Source of the DNA: Saprospiraceae bacterium
Lineage (GTDB): Bacteria; Bacteroidota; Bacteroidia; Chitinophagales; Saprospiraceae
Length of the DNA: 64,000 nucleotides
NCBI GenBank assembly: GCA_020628855.1
Contig: JAHDEL010000002.1
Coordinates: 50,814-114,813, forward strand
Direction: 5' to 3'
In this document: piece after piece, positions 36,223 to 45,269 of the stretch
Layout of the letters: the number at the start of each line of letters is the position of its first letter
Position numbering within the stretch: the first letter of the stretch is position 1
Made by a program: the position numbers and the translations under genes
Notes under the pieces: generated by a model
The model's input: the letters and a program-made list of their open reading frames with translations, nothing else
Databases searched by the model: none
Told to the model about the DNA's origin: nothing

Positions 36223-36840
36223 ATGCAATATTTTATTGAAGGCTTACTTTGGGGTCTGTTTTTAGCCTTAGCTGTTGGCCCTATATTCATAGTAATCACT
36301 CAATCATCAATAGAAAAAGGGTGGAAAGCTGGCATTGCTGTTGGCTTAGGGATCTGGACCAGTGATATCATCTATATCGTTGCATCTTACCGCTTTGTTA
36401 AGCTGATTGAACCCACACTGAATGATCCTTTATTTAAATATTATGCAGGCATAATTGGTGGTATTATTTTGATGTTATTTGGGATCTATCTGATTGCAAA
36501 GAAGAAAGAGTTAAATCTACAAACCATCCAACTGAGTGCCAGAAACTTTGTTCAATACTTTTCAAAAGGCTTTGTTGTAAATACATTTAATCCTTTCACC
36601 CCCATTTTTTGGTTTGGAGTGATTTCAACTAATGTTATAGCTCGCAGTATTACAATAGTTGAGACGACTATCTTGATGGGGACTATAATAGCAGTCATTA
36701 TGACAACGGATAGTCTCAAAGTCTTCTTAGCTCAAAAAATCAGAGAACGTCTAAATACTACACACTTGCATTATATTTCGGTGATCTCTGGTTCGTTCCT
36801 CTTGATTATTGGTCTGGTTATGATTATTAGAGTCTTCTAA
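36223..36840 (+). CDS. LysE/RhtB-family amino-acid exporter
   Basis: The 205-residue integral membrane protein has about six hydrophobic segments. It carries the LysE-family N-terminal signature (LWGLFLALAVGPIFIVITQSS), a second conserved stretch (FVVNTFNPFTPIFWFGVIS), and a hydrophobic C-terminal end (FLLIIGLVMIIRVF). The family exports basic or neutral amino acids and their derivatives across the inner membrane; the exact substrate cannot be read from sequence. It overlaps the convergent protease gene by 4 nt (CTAA). Confidence 0.9.
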   Translation: MQYFIEGLLWGLFLALAVGPIFIVITQSSIEKGWKAGIAVGLGIWTSDIIYIVASYRFVKLIEPTLNDPLFKYYAGIIGGIILMLFGIYLIAKKKELNLQTIQLSARNFVQYFSKGFVVNTFNPFTPIFWFGVISTNVIARSITIVETTILMGTIIAVIMTTDSLKVFLAQKIRERLNTTHLHYISVISGSFLLIIGLVMIIRVF

Positions 36841-38933
36841 GATTTGATACTAATCATATCCTTCATGATATACAGAGCTTCTTCGACATAGATATCTTTC
36901 TGCATGTTTTTCAACCAATCTTCATTTCTTGCTTTTCTCGATTCATCTGATTGTATTATATCCAGATCAACATTGAGATTCTCGATGGTTAAACACTCAA
37001 CATTTTGATCTATGATATCTTCATATTCTTTTGACTCTAATTCTTTAGCATTGAGAAACTCTCTATAGGTCTCAAGGTTAAGGCTTACCTCTACATCGTC
37101 CTGATACTTTTTAATTCTCTTAGCTTGTTCTTCTATTGCTTTAAATGAAGCATTGTCATAGACTCTTTTTTCACTTTGCATTTCCAGCTTCTTTCTATTC
37201 TCAATTGTATACACTTCCTGACCATAATCCAGCGGATCTATTTGAGTCCATGGCAAAGCATGATCATACTCCTTTTCACCAGAGTCAATGTATGAATAAG
37301 TATCAGGGAGAACGATGTCTGGAGTCACTCCATTGAGCTGTGTAGACCCACCATTAATTCTATAGAATTTTTGGTTTGTCAACTTAATTTGACCCAAAGG
37401 CTTCATGTCTTCCATCCCTTGAATATATTGATCAAGGTTTTGAAATCTCTGCACTGTACCTTTTCCAAAAGTGGAATTACTCCCTATGATGATAGCTCGG
37501 TCATAATCTTGAAGCGCAGCTGCGAGTATCTCAGATGCTGAAGCGCTAAATTGATTGACCATTACAATAAGAGGGCCGTTATACTTAACATCAGTATCTC
37601 TATCATCATAGACATGTGGCTTTCGCTCTTTAGATTTCACTTGTACTATTGGGCCATTCTCAATAAACAAACCAGACATCTTTATAACATCTTGCAGAGA
37701 ACCACCTCCATTATTTCTCAAATCTAGTATGATACCATCAACCTGCTCATTGTTTAGCTTAGCAATCTCTTTCTCCACATCAACTGCACAGCTATTACCT
37801 TCATTTCCTTCAAATGAACTATAGAATCGAGGTAGTCTAATGTAGCCGATGTTCTCGATGACATCCGGAATGGCTAGCTTCAAACTTCTAGCAAAACCTT
37901 CATCTAAGATTACCTCGTCCCTAACTATACTTATTTGATGAAATGAACCATCTGTTCGCTTTACTTTCAAGATTACGGTTGTCCCTTTATCGCCTCTAAT
38001 CTGTGCAACTACGTCATCTAGTCGCATCCCAGTAATATCAACAGGCTCCTCACCCTTCTGAGTTACTTCGACAATGAGATCATTAACTTCTAGTTCTTTA
38101 CCTTTCCAAGCTGGGCCACCAGGCACAATAGAAACGACCTTAGTGTATTCTCCATCCTCAGATAATCTAGCTCCAATTCCTTCAAGCTTTCCTCCCATTC
38201 TAATATCAAAATCTTCTTTTTCTTTAGGATTATAGAAATCAGAATGTGGGTCGAAGACATGCATGATAGCATTGACATAATTTTCGAACCTGTCAGACCT
38301 CCTTACTTTATCTAATCTATCATACCAATCGTTGAAGTTTTTTCTTGTTTCGCCAATAGACTTTATCGTTATCGAATCTAATGAAAGAGGCTCCATACCT
38401 GTTGTATCTTTTTCTTGTTCTTCCAACTTTTGATCTATTCTGTTCAAGACATCTAGCTTGAGCGACTTTCTCCAATATTCTCTAAGCTCGGATTCATTCT
38501 TTGCATAGGCTCTTTGCTCACTATCGGTATTGAATGTTTCTTCTATTGTAAAGTCAAAGCCTGCATCCATAATCTCATTAAAGTAAATATTGGAGCGGTC
38601 AATGCTTTTATCTAACACTTCCAAACTTTCATCCAAGAGTAATAGACTTCTTGATTTTATCTGATCGTCTATCTGATAACGATATTCCTCAAGCTGATTT
38701 ACTTCTTCAGCTAAAAGAAATCGTTTTGCAGAGTCTAAGTACTTGAGATATTCATCAAAGACTTTATTCGAGAAGTCATCATTAATCTCTTGTGGACTAA
38801 AATGTAATACTTCAAGATATTTGAGTACTGCTTCGATGATGGCACTTTCCTTTTCTTTGGGGTTATAATCATATCTTGCTGCGCAAAAAGTTACAACTCC
38901 CAATAAAAGAACTGCTGCTAATAGATTTCTCAA
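36837..38933 (-). CDS. prc: Tail-specific (C-terminal processing) protease Prc
   Basis: The 698-residue S41 protease has a signal sequence, a long N-terminal helical domain, a PDZ domain (about 248-340, GGKLEGIGARLSEDG) and the catalytic core with a Ser465/Lys491 dyad (FSASASEIL and FGKGTVQRF). The long C-terminal region matches Prc/Tsp rather than the shorter CtpA type. It cleaves periplasmic proteins from their C-termini and can influence murein hydrolases. The most upstream plausible start is a TTG at 38933; no in-frame ATG precedes the signal sequence, so Prc is probably initiated at TTG. A TACATTTTG (one base longer than the -7 consensus) lies upstream. Confidence 0.93.
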   Translation of the reverse strand: MRNLLAAVLLLGVVTFCAARYDYNPKEKESAIIEAVLKYLEVLHFSPQEINDDFSNKVFDEYLKYLDSAKRFLLAEEVNQLEEYRYQIDDQIKSRSLLLLDESLEVLDKSIDRSNIYFNEIMDAGFDFTIEETFNTDSEQRAYAKNESELREYWRKSLKLDVLNRIDQKLEEQEKDTTGMEPLSLDSITIKSIGETRKNFNDWYDRLDKVRRSDRFENYVNAIMHVFDPHSDFYNPKEKEDFDIRMGGKLEGIGARLSEDGEYTKVVSIVPGGPAWKGKELEVNDLIVEVTQKGEEPVDITGMRLDDVVAQIRGDKGTTVILKVKRTDGSFHQISIVRDEVILDEGFARSLKLAIPDVIENIGYIRLPRFYSSFEGNEGNSCAVDVEKEIAKLNNEQVDGIILDLRNNGGGSLQDVIKMSGLFIENGPIVQVKSKERKPHVYDDRDTDVKYNGPLIVMVNQFSASASEILAAALQDYDRAIIIGSNSTFGKGTVQRFQNLDQYIQGMEDMKPLGQIKLTNQKFYRINGGSTQLNGVTPDIVLPDTYSYIDSGEKEYDHALPWTQIDPLDYGQEVYTIENRKKLEMQSEKRVYDNASFKAIEEQAKRIKKYQDDVEVSLNLETYREFLNAKELESKEYEDIIDQNVECLTIENLNVDLDIIQSDESRKARNEDWLKNMQKDIYVEEALYIMKDMISIKS

Positions 38934-39071
38934 AATGTGATTGTTTTTGGTGAAGTAAACTAAGGTTCCAAAATGTAACTTCTAAAATAAGATAGGTATC
39001 GTTATTCTGTTGCGTATTTAACGACTTAATAACACATGTCGTTCATTCAAAAGAGAATTTTCTTGCCAAAG

Positions 39072-40037
39072 TCAAATAATTCCTGCACTTATCAGATCAT
39101 GAAGGTGTATCATTCCGATATACTTACCCGCGTCAACAACAGGTATTTGAGTAATATTATGCATTTGAGCTAATGCCAATGCTTCAACGGCCATAGCATC
39201 TGCCTCTATAGTCTTGGGAGCCGATGTCATTATGTCTTTCGCTTTGCTCTTTACCCACTCCTGGCTGTTTTGTATCATCCTTCTTAAATCACCATCTGTT
39301 ATTATTCCGACGACTGTATTTTCTGAAGAAACAACAATAGCTGCTCCCAGTCTGTGTTCGGAAATTTGTAAAATGACATCTGTTATTGAGTCATCCATAC
39401 TGACCATTGGACTACCATTATCCTGAATAATATCTTGAACAGTAAGAAATAATCTCTTACCCAGACTGCCTCCTGGATGATACTTTGCAAACTCTTCTTT
39501 CGAAAATCCTCTGAGCTCAAGTAGACATATTGCTAAGGCATCACCCATCGCCTGTTGGGCAATGCTACTACTTGTAGGTGCAAGTTGGTTTGGGTCAGCC
39601 TCTTGCTTCACTGGAATGTAGAGAACATGATCTGCATATTTTGCTAATGAGGATTGAAGCTGTGAAACCATTGCGACTATTGTGTTACCATAGGACTTCA
39701 CCAATGAAGTCAAAGCAATAATCTCTGGTGTCTCTCCACTCTTTGATAAGATCATTACGATGTCACCAGATCTGATCATACCAGAATCTCCATGTATAGC
39801 ATCAGCAGCATGCAGAAACATTGCAGGAGTACCTGTTGAATTCAGCGTAGCTGTTATTTTCTGAGCAATAAGTGCACTCTTTCCGATACCACAAATAATT
39901 AATCGATGATTAAAGTTGTGAATCATGTGTACCACTTCAACAAAAGTATCGTCAAAAGTGTTAGCCAATTCGGTAAGAGTATCGCGTTCTATTTGGACGA
40001 CACGCTTGGCTATCGATTTGATGTTGTGCATTTTCAT
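39072..40037 (-). CDS. kdsD: Arabinose-5-phosphate isomerase (SIS + two CBS)
   Basis: The 321-residue protein has an N-terminal SIS sugar-isomerase domain (about 35-165; GIGKSALIAQKI, FLHAADAIHGDSGMI, ILSKSGETPEI) and two C-terminal CBS domains (about 205-321; IITDGDLRRMI and QIPVVDAGKYIGMIHLHDLI). KpsF/KdsD enzymes convert ribulose-5-phosphate to arabinose-5-phosphate, the first step towards Kdo for LPS. The usual length is about 320, so it is complete. It is divergent from recQ. A CAAAATTA at 40157-40164 reads as TAATTTTG on the minus strand and is a weak candidate -7 box. Confidence 0.95.
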   Translation of the reverse strand: MKMHNIKSIAKRVVQIERDTLTELANTFDDTFVEVVHMIHNFNHRLIICGIGKSALIAQKITATLNSTGTPAMFLHAADAIHGDSGMIRSGDIVMILSKSGETPEIIALTSLVKSYGNTIVAMVSQLQSSLAKYADHVLYIPVKQEADPNQLAPTSSSIAQQAMGDALAICLLELRGFSKEEFAKYHPGGSLGKRLFLTVQDIIQDNGSPMVSMDDSITDVILQISEHRLGAAIVVSSENTVVGIITDGDLRRMIQNSQEWVKSKAKDIMTSAPKTIEADAMAVEALALAQMHNITQIPVVDAGKYIGMIHLHDLISAGII

Positions 40038-40182
40038 ATTAGTGATTCATTTTGTATTTTCATTACTGTTTTAAATATGGAATAACATCACCAATATGAT
40101 AGTGGATGTCGGCGTTAAATGTGACTATCTAATATCAACAATCTGGCTAATTATAGCAAAATTAATTTTTTCAGCTTAGAAC

Positions 40183-42405
40183 ATGGAAACCTCAAAATTA
40201 GCGGTAACTGCATCTTCGTATGAAGATCTTCATAAAAGTTTGGAACAATACTTCGGTTTTGACAGCTTTAAGGGAAATCAAGAAAAGATCATACAATCTC
40301 TTCTCAATGGCAACGATACATTTGTAATCAAGCCAACTGGTGGTGGTAAGTCTCTTTGTTACCAACTGCCTGCACTCATGCAGGAAGGTACTGCAATTAT
40401 CATCTCGCCATTAATTGCTTTAATGAAAAATCAAGTTGATGCAATTCGAGGATATAGTGCTGAGGATAGTATTGCGCATTTCTTAAATTCCTCATTAAAA
40501 AAATCTGAAATCACAGATGTCAAAGCTGATATCCAAAGCGGAAAAACTAAGTTGCTCTATATCGCTCCTGAAACTTTGATCAAAGAAGAGAATATTGCCT
40601 TCTTTAGAAGTGTCAAATTATCTTTTGTGGCAGTTGATGAAGCTCATTGTATCTCAGAGTGGGGTCACGATTTCAGACCAGAATATCGGAAGATTAGGTC
40701 AATGGTGGATAAAATCAATACTACAATACCTATCATTGCTCTCACTGCGACAGCAACTCCGAAAGTGCAAAGTGATATTGTAAAGAATCTGAATCTTAAG
40801 AATGTCAAAACCTTCATCTCTTCATTCAATAGGGATAATCTTTACTACGAAGTAAGACCAAAGATTAATAAGAAATCAGCTATTACTGAAATAGTAAAAT
40901 ATATAAAGCAGCAATCAGGAAAGTCAGGTATCATCTATGTCCAAGCTAGAAAGAGCACAGAAGAGCTTGCTGAAGTCCTACAAATGAATGGGATCAACGC
41001 TGCTCCCTATCATGCTGGCTTAGATGGTAAAGTCAGAAACAAAGTCCAAGATGATTTTCTGATGGAAGATGTGGACGTCATTGTTGCTACCATCGCCTTT
41101 GGAATGGGTATAGACAAACCGGATGTCAGATTTGTCATACACTACGATATTCCAAAAAGTATAGAAAACTATTATCAAGAAACAGGAAGAGGAGGAAGAG
41201 ATGGTTTAGAAGGCAAGTGTCTAGCTTTTTTTGATTTTAAAGATGTCCAAAAGCTTGAAAAATTTCTCAAAGACAAGTCCGTTGCTGAGCGGGAACTAAG
41301 CCTACAACTCATGGATGAGGTCATGGGTTATAGCGAGACAGGTGATTGCAGAAGAAAATACCTGTTGCATTACTTTGGTGAAAATTTTGATGACAGTGCG
41401 TGTAATAAAATGTGCGATAATTGTAGGCATCCAAAACCTACAACAACCATTAAAGAGGAAATGGTCACAGCACTGAACGCCATACTCCAGCTTAAAGAGA
41501 ATTATGGTATTAAAGTTATTGTTGATTACTTACAAGGCATAAAGAACAAAGACATCAGAGAGCAGAATTTTGATAAGCTCTCTTACTTCGCTGCTGGTAA
41601 GGATCAAGACCCTATATTTTGGTTTAGTGTTCTTCGTAAAGGGATGCTACTTGGTTACATCAGAAAAGTCATTGAACAATATGGTGTTTTGAAGATTACA
41701 GAATTAGGTAATCAGTACCTCTCATCACCACAAGAGATCATACTCCCAATCAATAGAGATTATGAGACATCTAATACTGAAGCGATAACCACAACATCGG
41801 GAGGTGGAGCATTGGATGATACTTTGCTAAAAATGTTGAAAGATCTCCGCGCGAAAGAAGCCAAAAGATTAAATCTGCAGCCATGGGTTATTTTTCTTGA
41901 GCCAGCACTCAATGACATGGCTACTTATTATCCATTGACAAGGGAGGATATGCTCAATATTAGCGGTGTTTCTCAAGGTAAGGCTACAAAGTTTGGTCAA
42001 CCATTCCTTCATCTAATCCAGGATTATGTAGAGTCCAACAATATAGAGCGACCATCTGATTTTGTAGTCAAACAAGTTGCAGACAAATCGAAAGCAAAGG
42101 TTGCTATAATCCAAGGCATTGATCGTAAAATGCCTTTGGAAGATATAGCTGGAAGAGCAGACATTACACTAGAGGAATTATTGACTGAGATGAATATGAT
42201 TGTTACTTCAGGTACTAAGTTGGATCTAGATTATTACATAGAGGATAATCTGGACGAAGATGTGGTAGATGATATCTATGATTATTTTGATGGTGCTGAA
42301 AGTGAATCTATTGATGCTGCCTTTGAAGAGTTAAACGATGATGACATCACAATGGAAGAAATTCAAGTTGTAAGACTCAAATATCTTTCTGAGTTTGCAA
42401 ACTAA
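40183..42405 (+). CDS. recQ: ATP-dependent DNA helicase RecQ
   Basis: The 740-residue superfamily 2 helicase has Walker A PTGGGKS (Lys56), DEAH box (152-155) in the RecQ signature DEAHCISEWGHDFRPEY, the helicase C domain (IAFGMGIDKPDVRFVIHYD, YYQETGRGGRDG), the RecQ zinc-binding Cys set (389, 407, 411, 414), an RQC winged helix and an HRDC-type domain (PWVIFLEPALNDMATYYPLTREDML). A further ~130 residues end in a very acidic stretch (YIEDNLDEDVVDDIYDYF), longer than in E. coli RecQ (about 610). It unwinds DNA 3'-5' in recombinational repair. aroQ begins 2 nt after its stop. Confidence 0.96.
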   Translation: METSKLAVTASSYEDLHKSLEQYFGFDSFKGNQEKIIQSLLNGNDTFVIKPTGGGKSLCYQLPALMQEGTAIIISPLIALMKNQVDAIRGYSAEDSIAHFLNSSLKKSEITDVKADIQSGKTKLLYIAPETLIKEENIAFFRSVKLSFVAVDEAHCISEWGHDFRPEYRKIRSMVDKINTTIPIIALTATATPKVQSDIVKNLNLKNVKTFISSFNRDNLYYEVRPKINKKSAITEIVKYIKQQSGKSGIIYVQARKSTEELAEVLQMNGINAAPYHAGLDGKVRNKVQDDFLMEDVDVIVATIAFGMGIDKPDVRFVIHYDIPKSIENYYQETGRGGRDGLEGKCLAFFDFKDVQKLEKFLKDKSVAERELSLQLMDEVMGYSETGDCRRKYLLHYFGENFDDSACNKMCDNCRHPKPTTTIKEEMVTALNAILQLKENYGIKVIVDYLQGIKNKDIREQNFDKLSYFAAGKDQDPIFWFSVLRKGMLLGYIRKVIEQYGVLKITELGNQYLSSPQEIILPINRDYETSNTEAITTTSGGGALDDTLLKMLKDLRAKEAKRLNLQPWVIFLEPALNDMATYYPLTREDMLNISGVSQGKATKFGQPFLHLIQDYVESNNIERPSDFVVKQVADKSKAKVAIIQGIDRKMPLEDIAGRADITLEELLTEMNMIVTSGTKLDLDYYIEDNLDEDVVDDIYDYFDGAESESIDAAFEELNDDDITMEEIQVVRLKYLSEFAN

Positions 42406-42407
42406 CT

Positions 42408-42836
42408 ATGAAGATTCTTTTTCTAAATGGACCTAATCTCAATTTACTCGGTAAAAGAAAAACGGAGATTTATGGGACACAAAGTTTTGACTCCTTCTTC
42501 CAATCTTTGAAGGAGAAATATCAGCAACACGAGCTCTTCGCAATTCAGTCTAATCATGAAGGCGCATTAATTGACGCTCTGCATAAATATGGCTTTGAGC
42601 AAGACTTTGGTATCATATTTAATCCTGGTGGTTATAGTCACACGAGCATTGCACTTCGTGATGCTGTCGAAGCAATTGAGACACCTGTCATAGAAGTGCA
42701 TATCAGTGATATTCACAATCGAGAATCATTTAGAGCATTTAGTTATTTGACTGATGTCTGTCAAGATCATATTATCGGCGAAGGACTGGTAGGATATGAG
42801 CGGGCTATTGGACTACTTCAGTCTCTTCATGATTGA
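42408..42836 (+). CDS. aroQ: Type II 3-dehydroquinate dehydratase
   Basis: The 142-residue enzyme catalyses the third step of the shikimate pathway. Family hallmarks are LNGPNLNLLGKR, catalytic Tyr22 in EIYGTQ, FNPGGYSHTSIALRDA, and HISDIHNRESFR with the catalytic His98. The usual family length is about 140-150, so it is complete. It is probably cotranscribed with recQ (2-nt gap). Its last 24 nt overlap the 3' end of rnpA on the opposite strand. Confidence 0.96.
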   Translation: MKILFLNGPNLNLLGKRKTEIYGTQSFDSFFQSLKEKYQQHELFAIQSNHEGALIDALHKYGFEQDFGIIFNPGGYSHTSIALRDAVEAIETPVIEVHISDIHNRESFRAFSYLTDVCQDHIIGEGLVGYERAIGLLQSLHD

Positions 42837-43193
42837 GACTACCTCTTCGTGTAATGCATCTGATGCAAGATGTTGAGATGCTGTAAAGACAAACATCAGA
42901 TGTAACTGTTTGCCAGCTCTCTGTTCGACTAAGTTTTGATTTAACCTAAAAGCCTCTCTGAGTTGCCTTTTTATACGATTGCGATCAACAGCCCTTTTCC
43001 ATATTCTTTTGGGTACTGAAAAAGCCACTTTCCAAGGCACAAATGAAGTCTCATCATCTTGCACATCTCTATATTTGTAATGCACTCTGAGGTTGGTTGA
43101 GTACTTTACTTTACCATATTTGAAGAGATGACCAACTAAGATTGGACTCTTTAACTTAACTGTAGTATTGAGTGTGAACCTCTGCTTTGTCAT
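42813..43193 (-). CDS. rnpA: Ribonuclease P protein component
   Basis: The 126-residue basic protein has the RNase P protein signature KRIWKRAVDRNRIKRQLREAFRL in its middle. It binds the catalytic RNA and helps process the 5' ends of tRNA precursors. It lies 43 nt downstream of rpmH on the same strand, the classical rpmH-rnpA pair. The 3' end overlaps convergent aroQ by 24 nt. Confidence 0.95.
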   Translation of the reverse strand: MTKQRFTLNTTVKLKSPILVGHLFKYGKVKYSTNLRVHYKYRDVQDDETSFVPWKVAFSVPKRIWKRAVDRNRIKRQLREAFRLNQNLVEQRAGKQLHLMFVFTASQHLASDALHEEVVSIMKRLK

Positions 43194-43236
43194 CAGTGAC
43201 AGAGGAATAGTAAGAAAGGTATCTTATTTGAAAAGA

Positions 43237-43392
43237 TTACTTGACGTATGTAGTATCAGAAACAGTAAGTCTTGCTCTACCCTTTGATCTTCTTCTCGAA
43301 AGGAGTTTTCTACCAGTCTTACTTGCCATTCTAGCTCTGAATCCGTGCTTATTTTTTCTCTTCCTTTTTGAGGGTTGATACGTACGTTTCAT
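43237..43392 (-). CDS. rpmH: 50S ribosomal protein L34
   Basis: This short gene encodes 51 residues: [20 protein letters not shown] at the start, then [20 protein letters not shown], ending VSDTTYVK. The MKRTYQPS start and the HGFRARM stretch are diagnostic of L34. The common bacterial length is about 44-52. It is followed by rnpA after 43 nt. Confidence 0.97.
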   Translation of the reverse strand: MKRTYQPSKRKRKNKHGFRARMASKTGRKLLSRRRSKGRARLTVSDTTYVK

Positions 43393-43438
43393 GATAGTCG
43401 AATTAAATTATTATCACTGCCTTTTTTCAAAGGGATTG

Positions 43439-43446
43439 CAAAAGTA
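43439..43446 (-). promoter_or_regulatory. -7 box TACTTTTG for rpmH-rnpA
   Basis: On the minus strand TACTTTTG followed by CA matches the Bacteroidota -7 consensus. The leader to the rpmH ATG at 43392 would be about 40 nt. Confidence 0.55.
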
Positions 43447-43474
43447 ACATAATTTCAATAAAATGCTTAAATAA

Positions 43475-45103
43475 TTAGCTATTCATTGAAACTAAAAATT
43501 CTTCGTTTGTCTTTGTGCTTCTCAAGTGATTTTTGATGAAATTCATTGCTTCATCAGGCTTCATATCACCAAGATGTTCTCTAAGAATAAACATTCTTTT
43601 GAGCATAGCCTCATCGTATAATAAGTCTTCTCTCCTAGTGCTTGATTTGACAAGATCAATAGCAGGGTATAGACGCTTATTAGCCAATGAACGATCAAGT
43701 TGTAATTCCATATTACCTGTTCCTTTGAATTCCTCAAAGATGACTTCATCCATCTTAGATCCAGTCTCAGTCAATGCAGTTGCAAGGATAGTCAAAGAAC
43801 CACCGTTCTCTATATTTCTTGCAGCACCGAAGAATTTCTTTGGCTTCTGGAGTGCATTTGCTTCAACACCACCAGAAAGCACCTTACCAGATGAAGGAGC
43901 GACGGTATTGTAAGCTCTTGCTAGTCTCGTAATCGAATCTAATAGAATAACAACATCGTGACCACATTCGACAAGTCTCTTTGCTTTCTCAATGACTATG
44001 TTCGCTACTCTAACATGATTATCTGCTGGCATATCAAATGTAGAAGCAACTACCTCAGCATTTACACTTCTTGCCATATCCGTCACCTCTTCCGGTCTTT
44101 CGTCAATAAGCAAAACAATCATATAACACTCTGGATGATTTGAAGCAATTGCGTTTGCTACATCTTTCAGTAAGAATGTTTTACCAGTCTTTGGCTGTGC
44201 AACAATCAAACCTCTCTGTCCTTTTCCTATTGGTGCAAAGAGTTCAATCATTCTGTTACCGAAGTCTTTACCTGCAGGATGAGAAATCAAATTGAATTTT
44301 TCATCAGGAAATAACGGAGTCAGGTAGTCAAATGGTACTCGCTCTCTAATCTTAGCAGGCTCTAGTCCATTTATACTTGATACCTTAAGCAATGCAAAAT
44401 ATTTTTCGCCTTCTTTTGGAGGTCGAATTGCTCCTTTTACGGTATCTCCTGTCTTCAATCCAAATAGCTTAATCTGAGATGGAGAAACATAAATGTCATC
44501 CGGAGACGTCAGGTAGTTATAATCACCAGATCTTAAGAATCCATAACCGTCTGACATCATTTCTAACACTCCTACTCCTTCGATGATACCATCTAGGTCA
44601 ACATTGAATATTGGAGGTTTCTGTTCTTCCTTTTCTCTTCTATCTCTACCATTATTATTTTGGTTAGAGTTATCATGCCTCCTATTATCTCTCGAATTAC
44701 TTCTTCTATTATCATTTCTGTCATTACTCTTATTAGAGTAATCTTTTGACTTTCTAGTGTCTTGAGAGTCCTTCTGTTGCTTTGGCTCAGGCTTAGATTG
44801 TTCCTCAGGCTTCTCTTCTTTCTTTTCTGCTTTTTCTTCCTTTGTAGGCTTAGGAGGTTGTTGAGCTTTAGATCTTGAGTTACGTGGCTTTGGCTCCGCC
44901 TTAGGCTTCTCTTCTGCCTTTGGTTCTTCTTTCTTCTCAGACTTGACATCAGGCATATCATTGCCTAACACAGCTTGCTGATCTAAAATTTTGTAGATCA
45001 AATCTTGTTTTGCTAATCTTTTATAACCTTTAAGGCCAATTTTTTCAGCAAGTTCCTTAAGCTCAGGAACAAGCATATCATTAAGTTGAAGGATGTCGAA
45101 CAT
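43475..45103 (-). CDS. rho: Transcription termination factor Rho with long disordered insert
   Basis: The 542-residue protein has the Rho N-terminal helical domain (1-45), a low-complexity insert (about 51-165, first Lys/Glu/Pro-rich, then Arg/Asn/Asp/Ser-rich), the cold-shock-like RNA-binding domain (about 166-250, [17 protein letters not shown]) and the RecA-like motor with Walker A QPKTGKT (Lys308), [13 protein letters not shown] and Q-loop region [12 protein letters not shown]. It terminates transcripts lacking hairpins and limits antisense transcription. The insert makes it longer than E. coli Rho (419). Such inserts are known in Bacteroidota, and in Bacteroides the Rho disordered region has been linked to condensate formation. 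A ~92-nt leader is predicted, consistent with possible autoregulation. Confidence 0.96.
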   Translation of the reverse strand: MFDILQLNDMLVPELKELAEKIGLKGYKRLAKQDLIYKILDQQAVLGNDMPDVKSEKKEEPKAEEKPKAEPKPRNSRSKAQQPPKPTKEEKAEKKEEKPEEQSKPEPKQQKDSQDTRKSKDYSNKSNDRNDNRRSNSRDNRRHDNSNQNNNGRDRREKEEQKPPIFNVDLDGIIEGVGVLEMMSDGYGFLRSGDYNYLTSPDDIYVSPSQIKLFGLKTGDTVKGAIRPPKEGEKYFALLKVSSINGLEPAKIRERVPFDYLTPLFPDEKFNLISHPAGKDFGNRMIELFAPIGKGQRGLIVAQPKTGKTFLLKDVANAIASNHPECYMIVLLIDERPEEVTDMARSVNAEVVASTFDMPADNHVRVANIVIEKAKRLVECGHDVVILLDSITRLARAYNTVAPSSGKVLSGGVEANALQKPKKFFGAARNIENGGSLTILATALTETGSKMDEVIFEEFKGTGNMELQLDRSLANKRLYPAIDLVKSSTRREDLLYDEAMLKRMFILREHLGDMKPDEAMNFIKNHLRSTKTNEEFLVSMNS

Positions 45104-45201
45104 TAGTTGGAAAAATAAATGAATTCCTTAAGAGGAATGTTGGGTTGAAAAAAGTATAGGGAAAAACTCTAAGTTATCTTGGGTAAGAGTATTATCGACC
45201 A

Positions 45202-45209
45202 CAAATATA
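45202..45209 (-). promoter_or_regulatory. -7 box TATATTTG for rho
   Basis: The minus-strand TATATTTG would start transcription near 45195, giving a leader of about 92 nt before the rho ATG at 45103, unusually long for this window. The divergent serS box is 26 nt away. Confidence 0.45.
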
Positions 45210-45235
45210 TGTTTAATATTTGGATGGCAATAGTT

Positions 45236-45243
45236 TATCTTTG
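45236..45243 (+). promoter_or_regulatory. -7 box TATCTTTG for serS
   Basis: TATCTTTG matches TAnnTTTG and overlaps the GTG at 45243 that would open a longer frame. It therefore supports the ATG at 45270 as the serS start, with a leader of about 20 nt. Confidence 0.55.
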
Positions 45244-45269
45244 TGATTTCTCAATTTTTAAAGGGTTTT

